From Phallusia fumigata (Eukaryota; Chordata; Ascidiacea; Phlebobranchia; Ascidiidae), in contig QXVZ01010945.1 of assembly GCA_008931825.1 (NCBI GenBank), forward strand, positions 84,594 through 148,593: 64,000 nt of DNA, read 5' to 3'. Positions 11,896-25,027 of this stretch are shown here, in pieces; within the stretch, counting starts at the first letter, position 1, and every line of letters starts with the position of its first letter. Both the position numbers and the translations under genes were made by a program. The notes below the pieces were generated by a model. It had not been told where the DNA came from, made no database searches, and saw only the letters and a list, made by a program, of their open reading frames with translations.

Positions 11896-13449
11896 CAGGA
11901 TTCATCATTGCGTGCTTTGCAGTGAAACTTATAAATAATCACATCAAGAATGGTTGAAAGCCGTTAAAATGCTTTATTACATTCTATTCACGATCCCAAG
12001 CGATGTATTAGATGTTACAAAGGGTTTCTGTTGCGAAGTGATAAATATATTTCTATGTTGGAAAGTGTTTTTGCGCCATTTGCACGACCCTACATGGGGC
12101 CCGAACGGCAGATTTCCCATAGAAAACTGACAACATTGTTTAACGGAAGAAAAGGTTGACATGAAGCCGGGAAATCCCTAAACAGGAACACATCGAACTT
12201 AATCAACTCAACATTCGGACGACCAACATCCCCGCGTTCATCAAAATCAGAGATTTGTCGCAAAAACAAAGGTAATATCCCAAGCAATCATGCCAAACAC
12301 CAACCATGAAAACAAGAAATTCAATCACACCGAGAAGAGAATGTTAAAGAACATTGAATTAAGCAGAAACTTGACAGACATACGAAAGCCTTACATAACG
12401 CGAACCCAGCAAGGGGGGCGGTGTAGTGCGCGACCTTGTGGATGATTAAATTATTTGCTAGGTGCAATTACTCTCCGGGGAGCGGGATTCAGTTAAAGAT
12501 GTCAACAAGGCCACCGGGGCCACAATTACCAATCACCAGCACGATTGTCGTCTAGTAACGAGACAAATCATTGACAGCTTTCGGGATCAGATTACAGGGG
12601 AGGAAACATGCAACAGAACATGGAGGATGTACATCGGCCAACCTCTCGCTACACTTTGGGTGTGTTTGCTATTGCACTGTGTGAAGCGGGAGGAATACAC
12701 ATCAAAAAACACTCGGGAATTTGTATTTTATTGCTATTGTATTGGTATAAGCTTAATAACACACTTTAGAAGATTTGGAAAATTGCATTTTTGCTATTTA
12801 AATTGTTTAAAGCGGGAATAAGACACTTTAAAACATACGGGAAATGTTGAAAGGCACACTTTGGTAACAAACGCAACCCAACTTATGCTTTTGTGTCAAT
12901 GGACGAACTTTGTGTCAACAACTGTGTAAAAAAACGTTTAACCATAGTTTACTGCATTGTGTTTTTGCATTGCAACTTCACGTACCAGGAAAAGTTTCCA
13001 GCTTTTTGCAAGTTACCCCTGGTTAACTGCGAGAAAGGGTTGACCAACCCCAACCACAACTGGGTTTTTACAAACTTGCTACTGTAAGAATACACAGAAA
13101 GCGGGTCAGAAAAAATCCAGACCGAGCGACATGAGAAAAAATGGCGTCGGGTCGATCAGGAGATTCGTGCGGGCCTTGTTCAGTGCGAGTTCAGGACAAG
13201 TCCACGTATGTCGCTACCCCTAGGATTTCATTTGTGACGGGTTACACAAATGCTGCTTGTTGACGATGCTGACAGACGCGAGGATTTATGTAATTGCAAG
13301 TATTTAAGGTTAGATTTTGGGATATTGGATGCAGTTATCTTTGACAAAGTCGCAAGCTCACATCTGTGAGAACCGGTAACAGAAGAAATTAACTTCAGCA
13401 GCAGGAGGACGCTTTTATTTCAGGTTTTTTCACACAACAACCTGAAAAG

Positions 13450-15605
13450 ATGTGCACAGAACAAACAACAATGTGCTCGCAGAGTCGCTTTGACCACTGG
13501 AAGCGGGATAAACAAACTTCGAGATTCCCAAACTTTCTAATCGACACAATACTCAACAAATTTCCACACGACGTCGCCGCGCCATCCTTGGTTTCAACAT
13601 CGGCTTCGACATTGCTTGGACGTCAGGGTTACGCCTTGCAAAGGGAACAAGCGATCTTGGCTTATGCTCAGCACCTTACAAAGTGGAGAGTCTGGATCGA
13701 ATCCGCGAGGGCGAAGAGAGAGCAGCACGCCACTTTGTCCCCGTTTGACAATTTTCAACGTGAGGCCAAAACGACGGAAAACCACGAACAGAAACAACCG
13801 ACTCTGAAAGTTTGGAATCCTGTTGATTTGAACGTTGGGCAGTTAGCAGAAGAGGAAAGCGTGGTTGAAGATGATGAGAATCACATCAACAAGTTGCGTC
13901 AGATGTCAAAAGTGCTGGCGAAAACAGAGAACAAGGCAGCAGGTGGCAGGAAAGTCGAAAACACGCAAGCAAGTGCGACTTCCGATGTACGCAGTTTGCA
14001 AAACGAGAAGGAGTTAAACCACAACGAGGAAATGGAAGCGAAGAGCCAAGCACTCTGGCCAGCCTGGGTTTACTGCACCAGATATTCCAACCGCCCATCC
14101 GCCGGTAAGTGAGATGTTGGCCTCGTTGTACTTACTGTGTTGCACGATTGAGATTTCACTAATTGCCGGGGGAGCATAACTGTTAGGTCAAAATTTTGTT
14201 TGCTCTTTTTACTTCCTAAAAGGCACTGTCAAAATCTTCTTCCAAATCGGCCAAAAAGCTTTATTAAATCAAACACTTTTTTAATCAAAAAGTAGAAAAT
14301 CGCTATGTGACCAAGTTATCAAACGATTCGTCGAAATACATGGTTTCGTTGTGACCACTGTACAAACTTCATTTCAGGGCCCCGCACACGAAAACACAAA
14401 CGAAAGAACAGGATGTCAAAACAAGATGGCGGCGACGACAAGCGAGCACGGACAGTTTTCTCACCACAACAACTCGACGAACTGCAAGTAAATCACGTTC
14501 AATTCATATTTGAGAAATCACAGCAGAACATTTTGTTTCCGATGCTTCTATTTGAATAAGAACTATAAGAATTGCTTTTGACACATTCTTTACTACTTTA
14601 GTTTTTGCAGCACTTTTATTTGCGCTGTAAAACTGGTAACTAAACAACCAATAGTATTTTACCACCATTAATATCCATAAAATTTATAGTCATAAACGCA
14701 GCAAATTATAACATAGTTTACAACGGTAAAAACTAAGAAAATGAAAGTGATTTACCCTAAGAAAGTGGTTTTAAGACGTATATTTTGCTCAAACACTTCT
14801 TTCGTATCTTAATCCAATAGAATGCAAACTGCAAGATAGCTTTAACAATCGCACTCTCGTATACTTCGTCTAAAAGCATTTCAGTTCACAAATCGTAATA
14901 CTTCGCTTAAAAGCATCTTTAAAAGCTTATTGAGATTAAAATCCAAACAACAATACAAGACATAGTTTGCACAACAAAGTATTTTGTTGATGTTTTTTGC
15001 AGAGAGAGTTTAATGAAAGTCAATATCTGACCGAGGAACGTCGAGTTCGACTCTCAAACAATCTCGGACTTACAGTGGCGCAAATCAAAAGTAAGTCGCT
15101 TACAGCTAACAAGCATTTTGTGTGGATACCGTTTCTCGCACATTAATTTATCAACCTGTCAAAAGCCACCTAATGTAACTCCAATTGTTATGGATTCAAT
15201 CTGGGTAAAAGTATCAAGGTAGACCTAAACCGGCAAGAAATAATATTTCTGAAATTCTTCTCAGCATCTTTGTAAAGCGCACAATGGATTAGAATATTTT
15301 TTAAAATGCACAAAAAATACTAAACCTTTGTTTTTGTGCGGATATTATAAATACGTTTATGATGTCACAAAGAATCCAAGAAAGTGCGCTTCAACATAAC
15401 CGGCGAGAAATTTGTTTCAAGTGCACAAAGAAAGATAAACTTCTTTTGTTTCTGTGCAGTTTGGTTCCAGAACAAGCGAGCGAAGGTGAAGAAGAACAGC
15501 GGGGTGCAGAATGTGCTCGCGATGCAGCTTAAAGCGCAAGGCTTGTACGACCACAGCACCCAATCACCAACACACAGCGAGAAAGCGCGAGGCGACCTGT
15601 TCTAA
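13450..15605 (+). CDS. en: Engrailed homeodomain transcription factor
   Basis: Nuclear homeodomain repressor of 332 residues. Coding exons 13450-14104, 14378-14487, 15003-15090 and 15460-15605, joining in frame (phases 1-0-1). Order: EH1 Groucho-binding motif near residues 26-36 ([10 protein letters not shown]); a long, charged, poorly conserved linker; EH2 hexapeptide region with [20 protein letters not shown] (about 202-222), which contacts Pbx/Exd cofactors; homeodomain about 239-298 ([17 protein letters not shown] ... [12 protein letters not shown]); EH5 tail [15 protein letters not shown]. These four blocks together are diagnostic of Engrailed. Introns interrupt the homeobox after position 17 and within codon 47. 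The start is the first in-frame ATG after a stop at 13390; Met8 is an alternative. Chordate engrailed acts in neural and ectodermal patterning. Confidence 0.95.
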
Positions 15606-15888
15606 AGATTTCAAAACAGAAAATTCCACTTTGTACAATTTGTACAGTGCGCCATGTCTACAAGAGGCGTTGCACTGAACCAGAGCCCCCCAAGCAGTCC
15701 ATACAACAAGAAATGTATACAACACTTGGAATGTTGATTGTAAATGTCAACTGCATTGGGCGCTGTACAAACATAACACAAGTAAACATGATAATATTAC
15801 TAATAACAGAGCTAATTCACAGTACGCCAATCCTGCACGAGACAATATATCAAACCTGAATCGGCTCTTTACCACCAAACTTATTTTG

Positions 15889-16075
15889 CTCAGTTGGTGG
15901 AGCGCCCCGGATAGGCTCCTGTCGTGGGTTCGAATCCCACCGCAGGCTAGATTTTTCTAGTCACGCCTTGCTGACTGAAAATACTTGGGGGGCCGACTAT
16001 GATTCGGCATTACGCCTCTTGTAGGTCTGACATCCCGTCATTCGTATATGAGTGTGCCGTTATAATTGGTCTGCA
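15889..16075 (+). repeat. tRNA-derived SINE, family B copy
   Basis: A-box-like gctcagttggtggagcg and B-box ggttcgaatcccacc, then a tail (tacgcctcttgtaggtctga) that recurs in reverse at 62.8-63.0 kb. The anticodon and acceptor stems do not pair well, so this is a SINE head rather than a working tRNA gene. Confidence 0.65.
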
Positions 16076-18257
16076 TAAAAGCTTCAGGATAGATTCCAGT
16101 GGTGAACACGCGCTTGTATATGTTGTAGACTATCTGTAAACTATGCCGCTCACCTCATTTCATATAGGTTATGACGCTTGTAGCGTTTTAAGCAAAACAT
16201 AATAAGGCCCAGTTCCAGTTTATCCTTTACGACTCCTCTCCGCGCTGTAATGTTACGTCATAATACGTCAGTACATGTCACAACATTCTGCTAACTATAC
16301 GTTCCCTTTTATGAAGGGAAAAACCTATTTGTTTTCGCATTTCCCCATTGGAAACAAGGAGTTAAAGCTGCATCAATGCTTCTCCTGGGTTTTGCAACTA
16401 CTAGACAACAAATGTTATCGTCGAACAAAATTTACTTCCGCCAAATTACGGTTGCCAGTATCTCTTGCATTTATCACTCAGTTCGTTTTGCATCAATTGC
16501 ATTCCAATAAAGTCCTTGAAAATAATTTTTTCGTGAGTAGCCAGCTGTGTTTATAGCAGTAGCCTCAACCAGTTTCTGATCGCCTGTTGGTTCCTTCACT
16601 GCATTCGCGTACCACCCCTACACGGTGTAATTTTTTTCGAATACAAATTATCAGCAACCAAGCGGATTTGTATTAATCTAAAGATACAAAAATGCAGCCA
16701 AAAGTAAGCGATTCAGCTAAAGTTTAAATGAAAGAATTTGCAAACAGAATCCGTTAAGCAAAAGCTGTAAGTACAGTTATAAAGACAGTTCTATATGAAG
16801 AAAATCAGAAGGTTCTCGCGTACCACAGATTAAAACCACTGCTTCATAGGCAACAAAACATGCAATTCGAATTGCAAATAAAGCCACATGTCGAATCAGC
16901 CTCTTGATATAAAGCATTACATTGTTTAAGTAAGTTCATCATTCAAACCAAAGTACCTAGCCAGCAAAAATGTGGGTAATAACAGTGTAGCAAGTCTGTA
17001 AAACCTGTTAGCAGAAAATGTCACTGTTTTATATTGAGTATAGCTGAACTAGCAAAACAGATAAATCAGATTAAATTGTGGAAATGGAAATTCGGTCCCA
17101 AGGAACACTGCGGATCGAATGCTTCTCACATAACACGATTAAACATTTGTTCGATTTCTTGTTCTATATCTCCACACGCCTCATTACCCTCCGCACACAT
17201 AATCTCACCCAATCGTCCCATAAGAAATTACTTCATCGAGTATGGGCAAGTAATTCCATTGGACACACGAACCACATGCTACAAAGCACACAGTTTCAAA
17301 TCACTCTGCTGAAAGAAGCGACGCCTCCAGCAACAACTACTTTCCCGGAAAGTAATAACTGTGTTTTACGGCCAACTCCGGAAAACTTCGGCATATAAAA
17401 GCCTGATGGAGAATGGGTTAAGTTTCAGTTCACTTATGCGAAAGCTAAATGCATTAAGTGCACAAAAAAAGGACATGTTCTTTGGAAGAAAGATAAAGGC
17501 TCGTTAGTAGGTAACGTCTTTTATTTTAAGCTTTTCTGCTTTTTTGGACAAGGATCTTAATTCCAATCATTACCCGAGCAATATGTTCCTGAGATATGTG
17601 GGAACAACTGAAGGTACGAGGTGACTCTCACCTGCTAGTTGGTTTAAAACACATCAACACCAGCTTCCACCTCATGTTTGGCCCCCAGTTAAACCTTCCA
17701 ATCATGCGGTTGACCTTGAACGTTGATTGTGAGATAACATGACGTATAACGTAATTACTTTGCCTCGCAGACAGATTCGTTCTGTATCAGCGAAATGTGA
17801 TGTAATTGCGTTCAAATACGCGGACAGATTCCAAGCGGGTGAACGTTAATTGATAGGAGATTTTGATAATTCGATTGCACAGAAGCGACATTAAGGGCAG
17901 ATCGTAAGGTTAAATACTCATCATCGCGCCTCTCACTGTTATGTTTAAACTAGAAGGGTGGCTTTCACCATAGGGGGGTTCCATATACACTATTACCTTA
18001 TTTAAAAATGCATATATATTGACATTGGGTCCCATATGGCATTGGGTCCCATAGTTACTTAAGCTTTTTATAACATGAGTGTTTCTGGAGGCAAAAACGC
18101 ATGGGTCCCCACACACGCAAAGTCGTAGAAATTGTGGTTCAACATAATGTATGTACAGAACAGAAGCAGATATTTTTTCTTTAATTTTTTGAAAACAGAA
18201 AATGAATCACAGAACTAATAATATAAGTAACTATGACCCAACCTACAAACTTTAAAA

Positions 18258-18625
18258 GGCTAGTTAACTGTCAGGGTTATAGGGTAAACACAGCAACAAA
18301 TTCACCATAATGACATAATATACACACTGGCTAAATTTCATCCAATTCGAACATTGTTTAGCAATTTGCCCCATTTTAGGGGGCTAGTGGGGTAACTGCT
18401 GGGGCTGTAGGGTAAAACACATGAAATATTGCATCATAATGACATGTAATACAAACTGTCCAAATTTCATCCAATTTGGACACTGTTTAACTATTTGCCC
18501 CATTTAGGGGGCTAGCGGGGTAACCACTGGGGCTATGGGGTTAAACTAAACTCATGACACACCGCCTTGACCATATCTACCAGCTGTGAAAGTTTCATCC
18601 AAATCCATCAAACATTTCATGACAA
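18258..18625. repeat. Tandem repeat, about 125 bases, three units
   Basis: Units start at 18258, 18382 and 18510, each with ggctag, then ggggtaac and gggctatggggt-like words, and tttcatccaa in the second half; the third unit is the most diverged. Spacing is 124 and 128 bases. A G-run and a ggtcccc/ggggacc inverted pair follow near 18.70-18.73 kb. Confidence 0.65.
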
Positions 18626-19329
18626 AAGTGCATGGACAAGCTGCAGGGGACAAAAAAGAAAAAAAAAAGAAAAAAACAAAAAACAAACAGAGTGAAAGGG
18701 GGGGGGGTCCCCTTCAGGAAGGGGACCCATAATGATATTGAAAGCACACCGGGTTAGCAGCAGGTCAACCCGACGTTGCCTCCCGTTCACACAACACCGG
18801 TGCTTTCCAACTACGGTACAAAGATCTTTCAGCTGCACGTGGCCAACTTTGTTTGCTTAATTACTTGAAAGATTGCAAAAAATGTTCCTTGTGCATCATG
18901 GGTTTGCATTTATTACGTGAATCCTTTCGCAATAAGTCAGTATAGGTCGGTCATTGTAATAAGTTGGTGGCGTTTAATGGCTATAGTGATGATGATATTG
19001 TATGTTTGATATTTTTCTGAAAGAAGGTGGCACGCAAAGGTGTTGTGCAGGTACATCAAGTTTGGGAGCCACTGCTTTAAACCACAGGTTGGTTGTTTCG
19101 AAAAACATAAGTTGAAATGTGGACAGCCAAGATGAACGGATAAATCGAGAGTTAATGTTGCTTATCAGTAGTTTAAAGTTATTCGGCTCGTAGTGATTGT
19201 TGGAAACCGTTTTTTAAGAGTTAATATCGCAGAAGAGAAATGCTAATTAACAGTGTGTAAGGGGTAGCACCACATTCCTAAAAATTTAACATAAAAAAAT
19301 TTAACAAAACTAAAACTCTTTCTTTTCAC

Positions 19330-19435
19330 TTCTGATCATAATGCACTGATGATGACAACAGCAATTGTTGAAACGTTTGCAACCAAATGTATTCAATATA
19401 TACAAGCTCTCTGGCAGTTTGTTTTCAATTTGTTT
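19330..19435. repeat. MITE-like element, partial copy
   Basis: gcactgatgatgacaacagc, gttgaaacgtttgca, then tatacaagctctctggcag: the right half of the same family as at 10.8 kb. Confidence 0.55.
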
Positions 19436-22082
19436 ATTCTTCCGAAAATTGGAAAACCCTATTAAAATCAAATCGGGGTGAAATTTGCACTAATTGAGCA
19501 AAAAACACAAACAGTTACCAATCTATCGAGTTGATCGCCCCATATGTTAACACGAGACAAACGCAGCAATGAGATCACAATGAAAAATCTCAAGGGACGA
19601 CTCGCCTCCAACCGAGGCGCCAGGAAACGAGTTTGTAATGGATTCAACATCTGAAAATTGGGCGACTGATCGATTGGGTGATTTATCAGGCATTGTTTGC
19701 GCACACAGACCTGTTATTGTGCTGTCACAATCAAGCCCACAGCAGGTCATACTGTGACGAAAAATCTGGGCCTGCTTCTCTATCTGTCACAGTGGGAGGC
19801 GAATTGAATTAATGCGACAATATTTTCAGATCACAAAACTATATTAAAACGTTTTATTGAAAACACAGAGAAAAATGATTTGGCTACGGCTTCCCTACAG
19901 CAGACGGACGAAATCAATTGAACATGTATTACCGGTTGTTGTTTGTTGCGGTTGAACAGATCCACCTTTTGTTCAAAGAGCATGTGCTTCTGATTTTAAA
20001 CGCTTTGTGATAAAAAGTCGGCGAATAATTTTGATTTTGTTTATGTGTGTCTGAAAATGCAAGCGGACAAAGTCCATAAAATAAGCATTACCTAATAACA
20101 GAACTTTTTTGTGCTTTAGTAACCTTTATCGATACAAAAGTGTTATACAAGAGAAATCTTTCATTCCTCTGCAACATTCATGCACTTATAAACGATCATA
20201 TATGCATGGGTGCAAAAGGTTGGCCGCATATGAGGTTTCACATTGAAGCATTGCAACGTATTTGCGTGATGACGGGTGACACCAAGCGGATTAAAAACAA
20301 ACATGTTTTTCTCACGAGTGGGCGCAGTTCAATCACAATGCGACACGGCCAAACCCTTGAGCGAATTATCTGCAGCTTTTGTTGATTCTGTAGCTCGCAG
20401 ATCTAAGTCAACAAGATTTCCGCTTGCCCAAGAATCGACAATACACATAACTTACACCCCAAGGTGTTATGCAGCAGCCCCGATTAAAACCGTTAGTATG
20501 AAGTACAAAAGTGATCAACACGCGTTCACTCTGAACACACAGCTAAACAAAAGCCGAAACGAACTTCCTTTCAAACATGAGCTTTTCATTTAATCGGGCA
20601 GTTATGGTTTGCGTGGCGACCCGTCGATTTGACGAACTTTAATTAAAACGAACAAAATGCAAAATATGTTCAGAGGCGAATTCCAAGCCACCACACAGCT
20701 ATATATTATAAAAATTGAGAGCGGAATTTTACTAAGAAAATAGTAAGCACAGTTCAAGTGTTCCAAACATTCCTCAAACCAGTTTAATTATTCGCTGAGC
20801 AACCACCACAATTTATCCACGTGTTCTCAGACGTGAGACGACCAAAAATCCACAATGACGTCACGCCAGCCGCAAACCCGTAATTACGGGATCTATTATA
20901 TCTGGCGCTTCATTGTGCGACGTCAATCCACATGTCTCGTCATTGTAATGAGGAAAGTTGTGCGCTGAATACGATCCTCACGTCAAGGCAACAAGCGGAC
21001 AGGGACAGTAGAGCGTTGCTTAGACGCAATGTACGGAAGCGAGAGAAAAAGGCAAAGTGTAGAATTCAACTTGCCACACCTCCTCTTCTCACAAGTAATT
21101 TGTGGCAGCTTGCAGTGGAAATGAGAATTATGTTGACGATGTATGAGGTCAATTATTAGCTAGCGTGTATTGCACTCGGCTGATTACATAGAAAAAGAAG
21201 TGCAAGAAAATATGTTGGCTTACAGTGACAAGCAGATGTTATTTTGCAGTTCCCCTTGACCTAGGTGAAACAGTTGTGGACTTCGATAAAGCTTTTCAGT
21301 AAACTACTCAAGGGATGTAAAGGACATCGGGTTGTTTTCGGTGTCGAAATATTTAGTCGAGTTTGTGATTTTAGTTGTCTGGTGAGCAAAAGAAAAACTA
21401 AAAGCATGTGACGAATGATGAGTGAAAATTTCACAAGGTAACGGAACCTGTGTAACAGGCAAGTAAAGTTCAAATATAATTCCTGCAACAAATGCCGACT
21501 ATACTGAAAGCGTGAACTTGGAAAACGCAACGCCAACTGAAATACACCTCATGACGCTGTATACAAAGCAACACACAAACTAAACCAGCTTGAAGATAAA
21601 TACGAATACGCTAGCGGGCACAACAGTGGTTTAAGAAAGTTCGCTGCAAATAACACCCTTCAGTCTGAATTCGAGGGGTTTAAAAAGTGCAAAACCTCGT
21701 TAAATGGAACAAAAATAGTCGTCGAGCTAAATCAAAATAAATAGCAATTGTTTTTTCGTGCGCAAAACACAAACTTTCTAAGCTTAAATCATCTGATATA
21801 GTTCAAACATTTTAGCTGCAACGTAGTCGGGCGTGATTCACTTGTCTGTCGGTCAAGTTGCATGGCATGATTAACAGGAGGCCGAGAAGGCGACGTCAAC
21901 TCAGCGCCGAGAGGCAAGACCACAAATTATCTTCTCTTGTATCGCCGCCAAACCACTTGTGTTACTCATATACACATGTTCTTGTATTTAAATTAACTGG
22001 GGGTAACTTTGTCAGGAGAGGTGTAGTTTGTTGTGTTGTGCATTAGGGTTTTACATTAATGTTTCTTGATCACCTTTAATAA

Positions 22083-22175
22083 TAAACGCACCTGCCAGAG
22101 AGCTTGTATATAGTGAATACATTTGTCATCATCAATGCACCATGACAATTTCTCTGGCAGTTTTGTTTTTAATTA
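22083..22175. repeat. MITE-like element, internally deleted
   Basis: ctgccagagagcttgtatat at the left and ctctggcagttttgttttta at the right form near-perfect inverted ends around a short core, so this copy is the clearest view of the terminal repeats. Confidence 0.6.
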
Positions 22176-23453
22176 GGAAGTCCGTGTCTTGTGTTGTAAA
22201 AATTCCTGACTAAATTTAAGGTTTGCGTTTAGTAGGAAAGTTAGAAAAGGAGATTTCAATCGCTGTTCATCTATGGCAGGAAATGTAAACTACCCAGCTA
22301 ATTGTAAACATTCCTGAATCAATTTGTTCTCCCTCATGACGATAACAGTTGCGACCATCGTTAGACGCAATGATAAAACTGTAAACAAACAATGGAAATT
22401 GAAGGTAGTGATTGACTGATCAACTTATTTCAGTTTAAGAAGCAAATTGTAATTACACAGACTGGCACTAAATATACCGCGCGTCATTTTTGTACAGAAG
22501 ACTTGATATGACTAATTCACCAAGACTTGTCGTAATCCTTTATTGTTACACAAGAAAGAGACAATGTGAAGCCTGTTGCTGTCCTGGATGAAACCGCGAT
22601 AAAAGATTTATTTTTATCCCGGGGATGAAATGCCACGACAGGCAACCACAAAAATTTCATGGCTTTCATCGAATCCATTTACCTCAGCAGCAGATATTCA
22701 GCTAAAATGTCACGACAAAAACGAAGATAAAATGACGACCCTTTATAGATCGACGTCGATTGCAAGGCACAGCAGAAATCTCAATGTTTTTGCTGTCAAT
22801 TTTGGGTTTCAATTGCACATTTAATAAACTTTCTGTAGTTTCCAACATCTTAACGTTCAAGTAGATTTACAAGTAAAATTACACAAGTTTGTCAAGCTTT
22901 TACGCCATTACTTGGTTCAAACGCAGAAACATGAGGCCACAATTACAGCGATGACAGATTAAGGCCGCAACACTTAGCATAGGCTCTTAGCTTTGAAGGC
23001 AGCAATTACAACTGTGGGAGACCCAACGATGTTATGGTGTAGCTTAAATACTTGTGCTGCTCTAGTTCGAAGCAGAAAGCACCGTTGACATTCAACACTT
23101 GTTGGTCTTTTAGTTGGCTTTTAAGAGATAAGGTTAGCCGATGATTCCGGCTGAGAGCTCGCAGCTTGAATGTAGGCCAGTTTGGTCACAACATAGATTG
23201 TGCAAACGCAAAGATATTGGATCAGAAGTTGCAGGTTTTTGTTGTTTGCCTATTGTATTGCTCTGTCCAGGCGAACAAAAATGTGCTGTTTAGTTCCTAT
23301 TGCGCAAAAGCGATTAAATATTCTTCAATTCTTTGCTAGATTTGATCGTCGATGCTCTAACGTCTACTGCTGTACAAACCTATAACACTTTCTCTTGCAC
23401 CTAGACTAAGCGCTGTAACTTTAATTGAATAAATACTTTTTGAAACAAGAAAG

Positions 23454-25027
23454 ATGCAGTTGATTGTCCTTATTGCTGCGTTGGTTGGAATAACTACTTC
23501 GCAAAGGACTTATCTTAAACCAGGTAAGCTAAATCTTTCCGGATAAATTCATGTTTTTTGGAACAGTGTTAGCAAGTAAATGACAAGAAGGTTAAAAATA
23601 TTTTTGTTTCAGCACATTAACAATTCTATTTTCTATGCAGAAAATGTCACCAAAGTCCCAGCAACCAATGTATGTCTGCAGGGAATAAACCAAGACTACG
23701 TTGACCAACATTGCACAGACGCCCAGGTAACTTATTACCACAACAAAAAGAAATCTAAACAAAAGAGCGGAAAGATGGCAAACTATATCCAACATTTAGG
23801 ATGAAAATTACAAGTTAACAAAATAACACTTTATTTTTTCGACAACCCAAATTTTGAGGGGGGCAAGTAACCCAACTTAATGTAAAACTTAGGGATTTTA
23901 GCTTATACTTCAATGTACAATTTTGAAATTTGGGAGAGGCCATGACCCCTTTCGCCCCCCTTGGCTACGTCCCTGTGTGTGTTGTCTACCGAACAGATTT
24001 CAATAAATTTTAAACGAGTGATTTGCATCAAATTTTCCTTTCCGTAAATAGTTATAACACATGTATGACGTCATCGTACGTCATTATATCGAACAAGTCC
24101 AAGTTTTTTGGGACAATCCATTGAAAGTCGGCCAGACACCGAAATTGCTCTCATTAAAGAAGGTAACGAGGCGAAGTGACAAGTGTCGACTTCCTTTCAA
24201 TTGAAAATAGAGCGAGTGAACGCAACCATATGTGGAGACGCATAATTTGTCCCAATTTTCTTTTTCAATATTAAAAGCTGCGGTTTATGAAATACACACG
24301 TTCACATGGGCTACAATGCGCCGCACATTCAACTGACTTGTGATTTTGGCAGGACATGTGTATCACGAGTTCAACTATATCAAGCGGGGTTCACCGAATC
24401 ATCAAGTCCTGCACCAACACTGAAGAGTGCTTACTGCAGCAGAGGAGCGGGGAAAAGTTATGCACAGGATTCGACCCCTCGAAAACCCGGGTAAGAAACT
24501 GTTTTTGATCAGGGAACGTAGTTAATGTACCACAGGTAAAAACCTCAGCACTTACTACCGACAAAATATAAATAGTCCAAGAATCCATACAAAGAACTCA
24601 AGTTTTGTCCTAAATGTATCTGTTAGCATGAATTCAGCCTCCTAAACTCTTCATTAATTCTTCATAAGAAACAAACCAGTGTTACTGCGTAAAACAGTTT
24701 AGACGTTTCTACAAACGCTTTTCTCGTCTTCAGGAATTGAAAAGAAAAAATACCTGGCTTGTATCTTCTTATCGAGATTATTTAAAGCGGACAATTAGGT
24801 ACCTAAGTTGACTGGTAGCCACGCTACTGCAGATAACCTTATTACGAGTAACTTCCCCAATTAGAGACAGTTATGCCATACGTGACCAATCAACTGATGC
24901 CACGTGTACATTACAGGAATCCACGTGTCACGTGTGTTGTGTGGGCGATCGCTGCAACTTCTTCAACACAATACCGGATTTGGAAGAAGCATACAACGTT
25001 ATATCGCGGATTAAATTAGCGCCATAG
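23454..25027 (+). CDS. Secreted ten-cysteine LU (Ly6/uPAR-like) protein, gene E
   Basis: Fifth paralogue, 134 residues, lying apart from the 0.8-9 kb cluster. Coding exons 23454-23523, 23641-23726, 24353-24490 and 24917-25027, phases 1-0-0; exons 2 and 3 are 86 and 138 bases, the same sizes as in gene A. Signal peptide MQLIVLIAALVGITTSQ. Ten cysteines with the standard spacing, closing with CHVCCVGDRCNFFN. Unlike genes A-D it lacks the CY pair in exon 2 (it reads NVCLQG), and an NVT sequon lies at the start of exon 2. A polyadenylation signal is possible near 25.34 kb. No GPI tail is seen. It is the most divergent copy, but the gene structure makes common origin secure. Confidence 0.8.

Larger units (their letters stand above)
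10615..13449. other. Intergenic, lectin-like gene to engrailed
   Basis: Two copies of an inverted-repeat element at about 10.8 and 11.8 kb; otherwise no supported exon. A 119-codon open frame at 12462-12821 has low complexity and no recognised family. The final few hundred bases are the engrailed 5' flank. Confidence 0.45.
15606..23453. other. Gene-poor region downstream of engrailed
   Basis: Nearly 8 kb with no exon I can support. It holds a tRNA-derived SINE (15.9 kb), a three-unit tandem repeat (18.26-18.63 kb) and MITE-like copies (19.3, 22.1 kb). A CRE-type TGACGTCA lies at 20856-20863, close to a TAATTA core near 20.88 kb. The stretch could carry engrailed or LU gene E regulatory DNA, but nothing here proves it. 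Confidence 0.4.

Noticed and set aside
12462-12821. 119-codon open frame
   Set aside because: No signal peptide, domain or splice context, and its second half lies in low-complexity AT-rich sequence.
15889-15960. Possible functional tRNA gene
   Set aside because: A- and B-box words are present but the acceptor and anticodon stems do not pair, and the same sequence with the same tail recurs at 62.8 kb, so it is a SINE.
17034-17398. Two overlapping frames of about 100 codons
   Set aside because: Overlapping frames with no motif, splice sites or resemblance to a family; AT-rich intergenic sequence.
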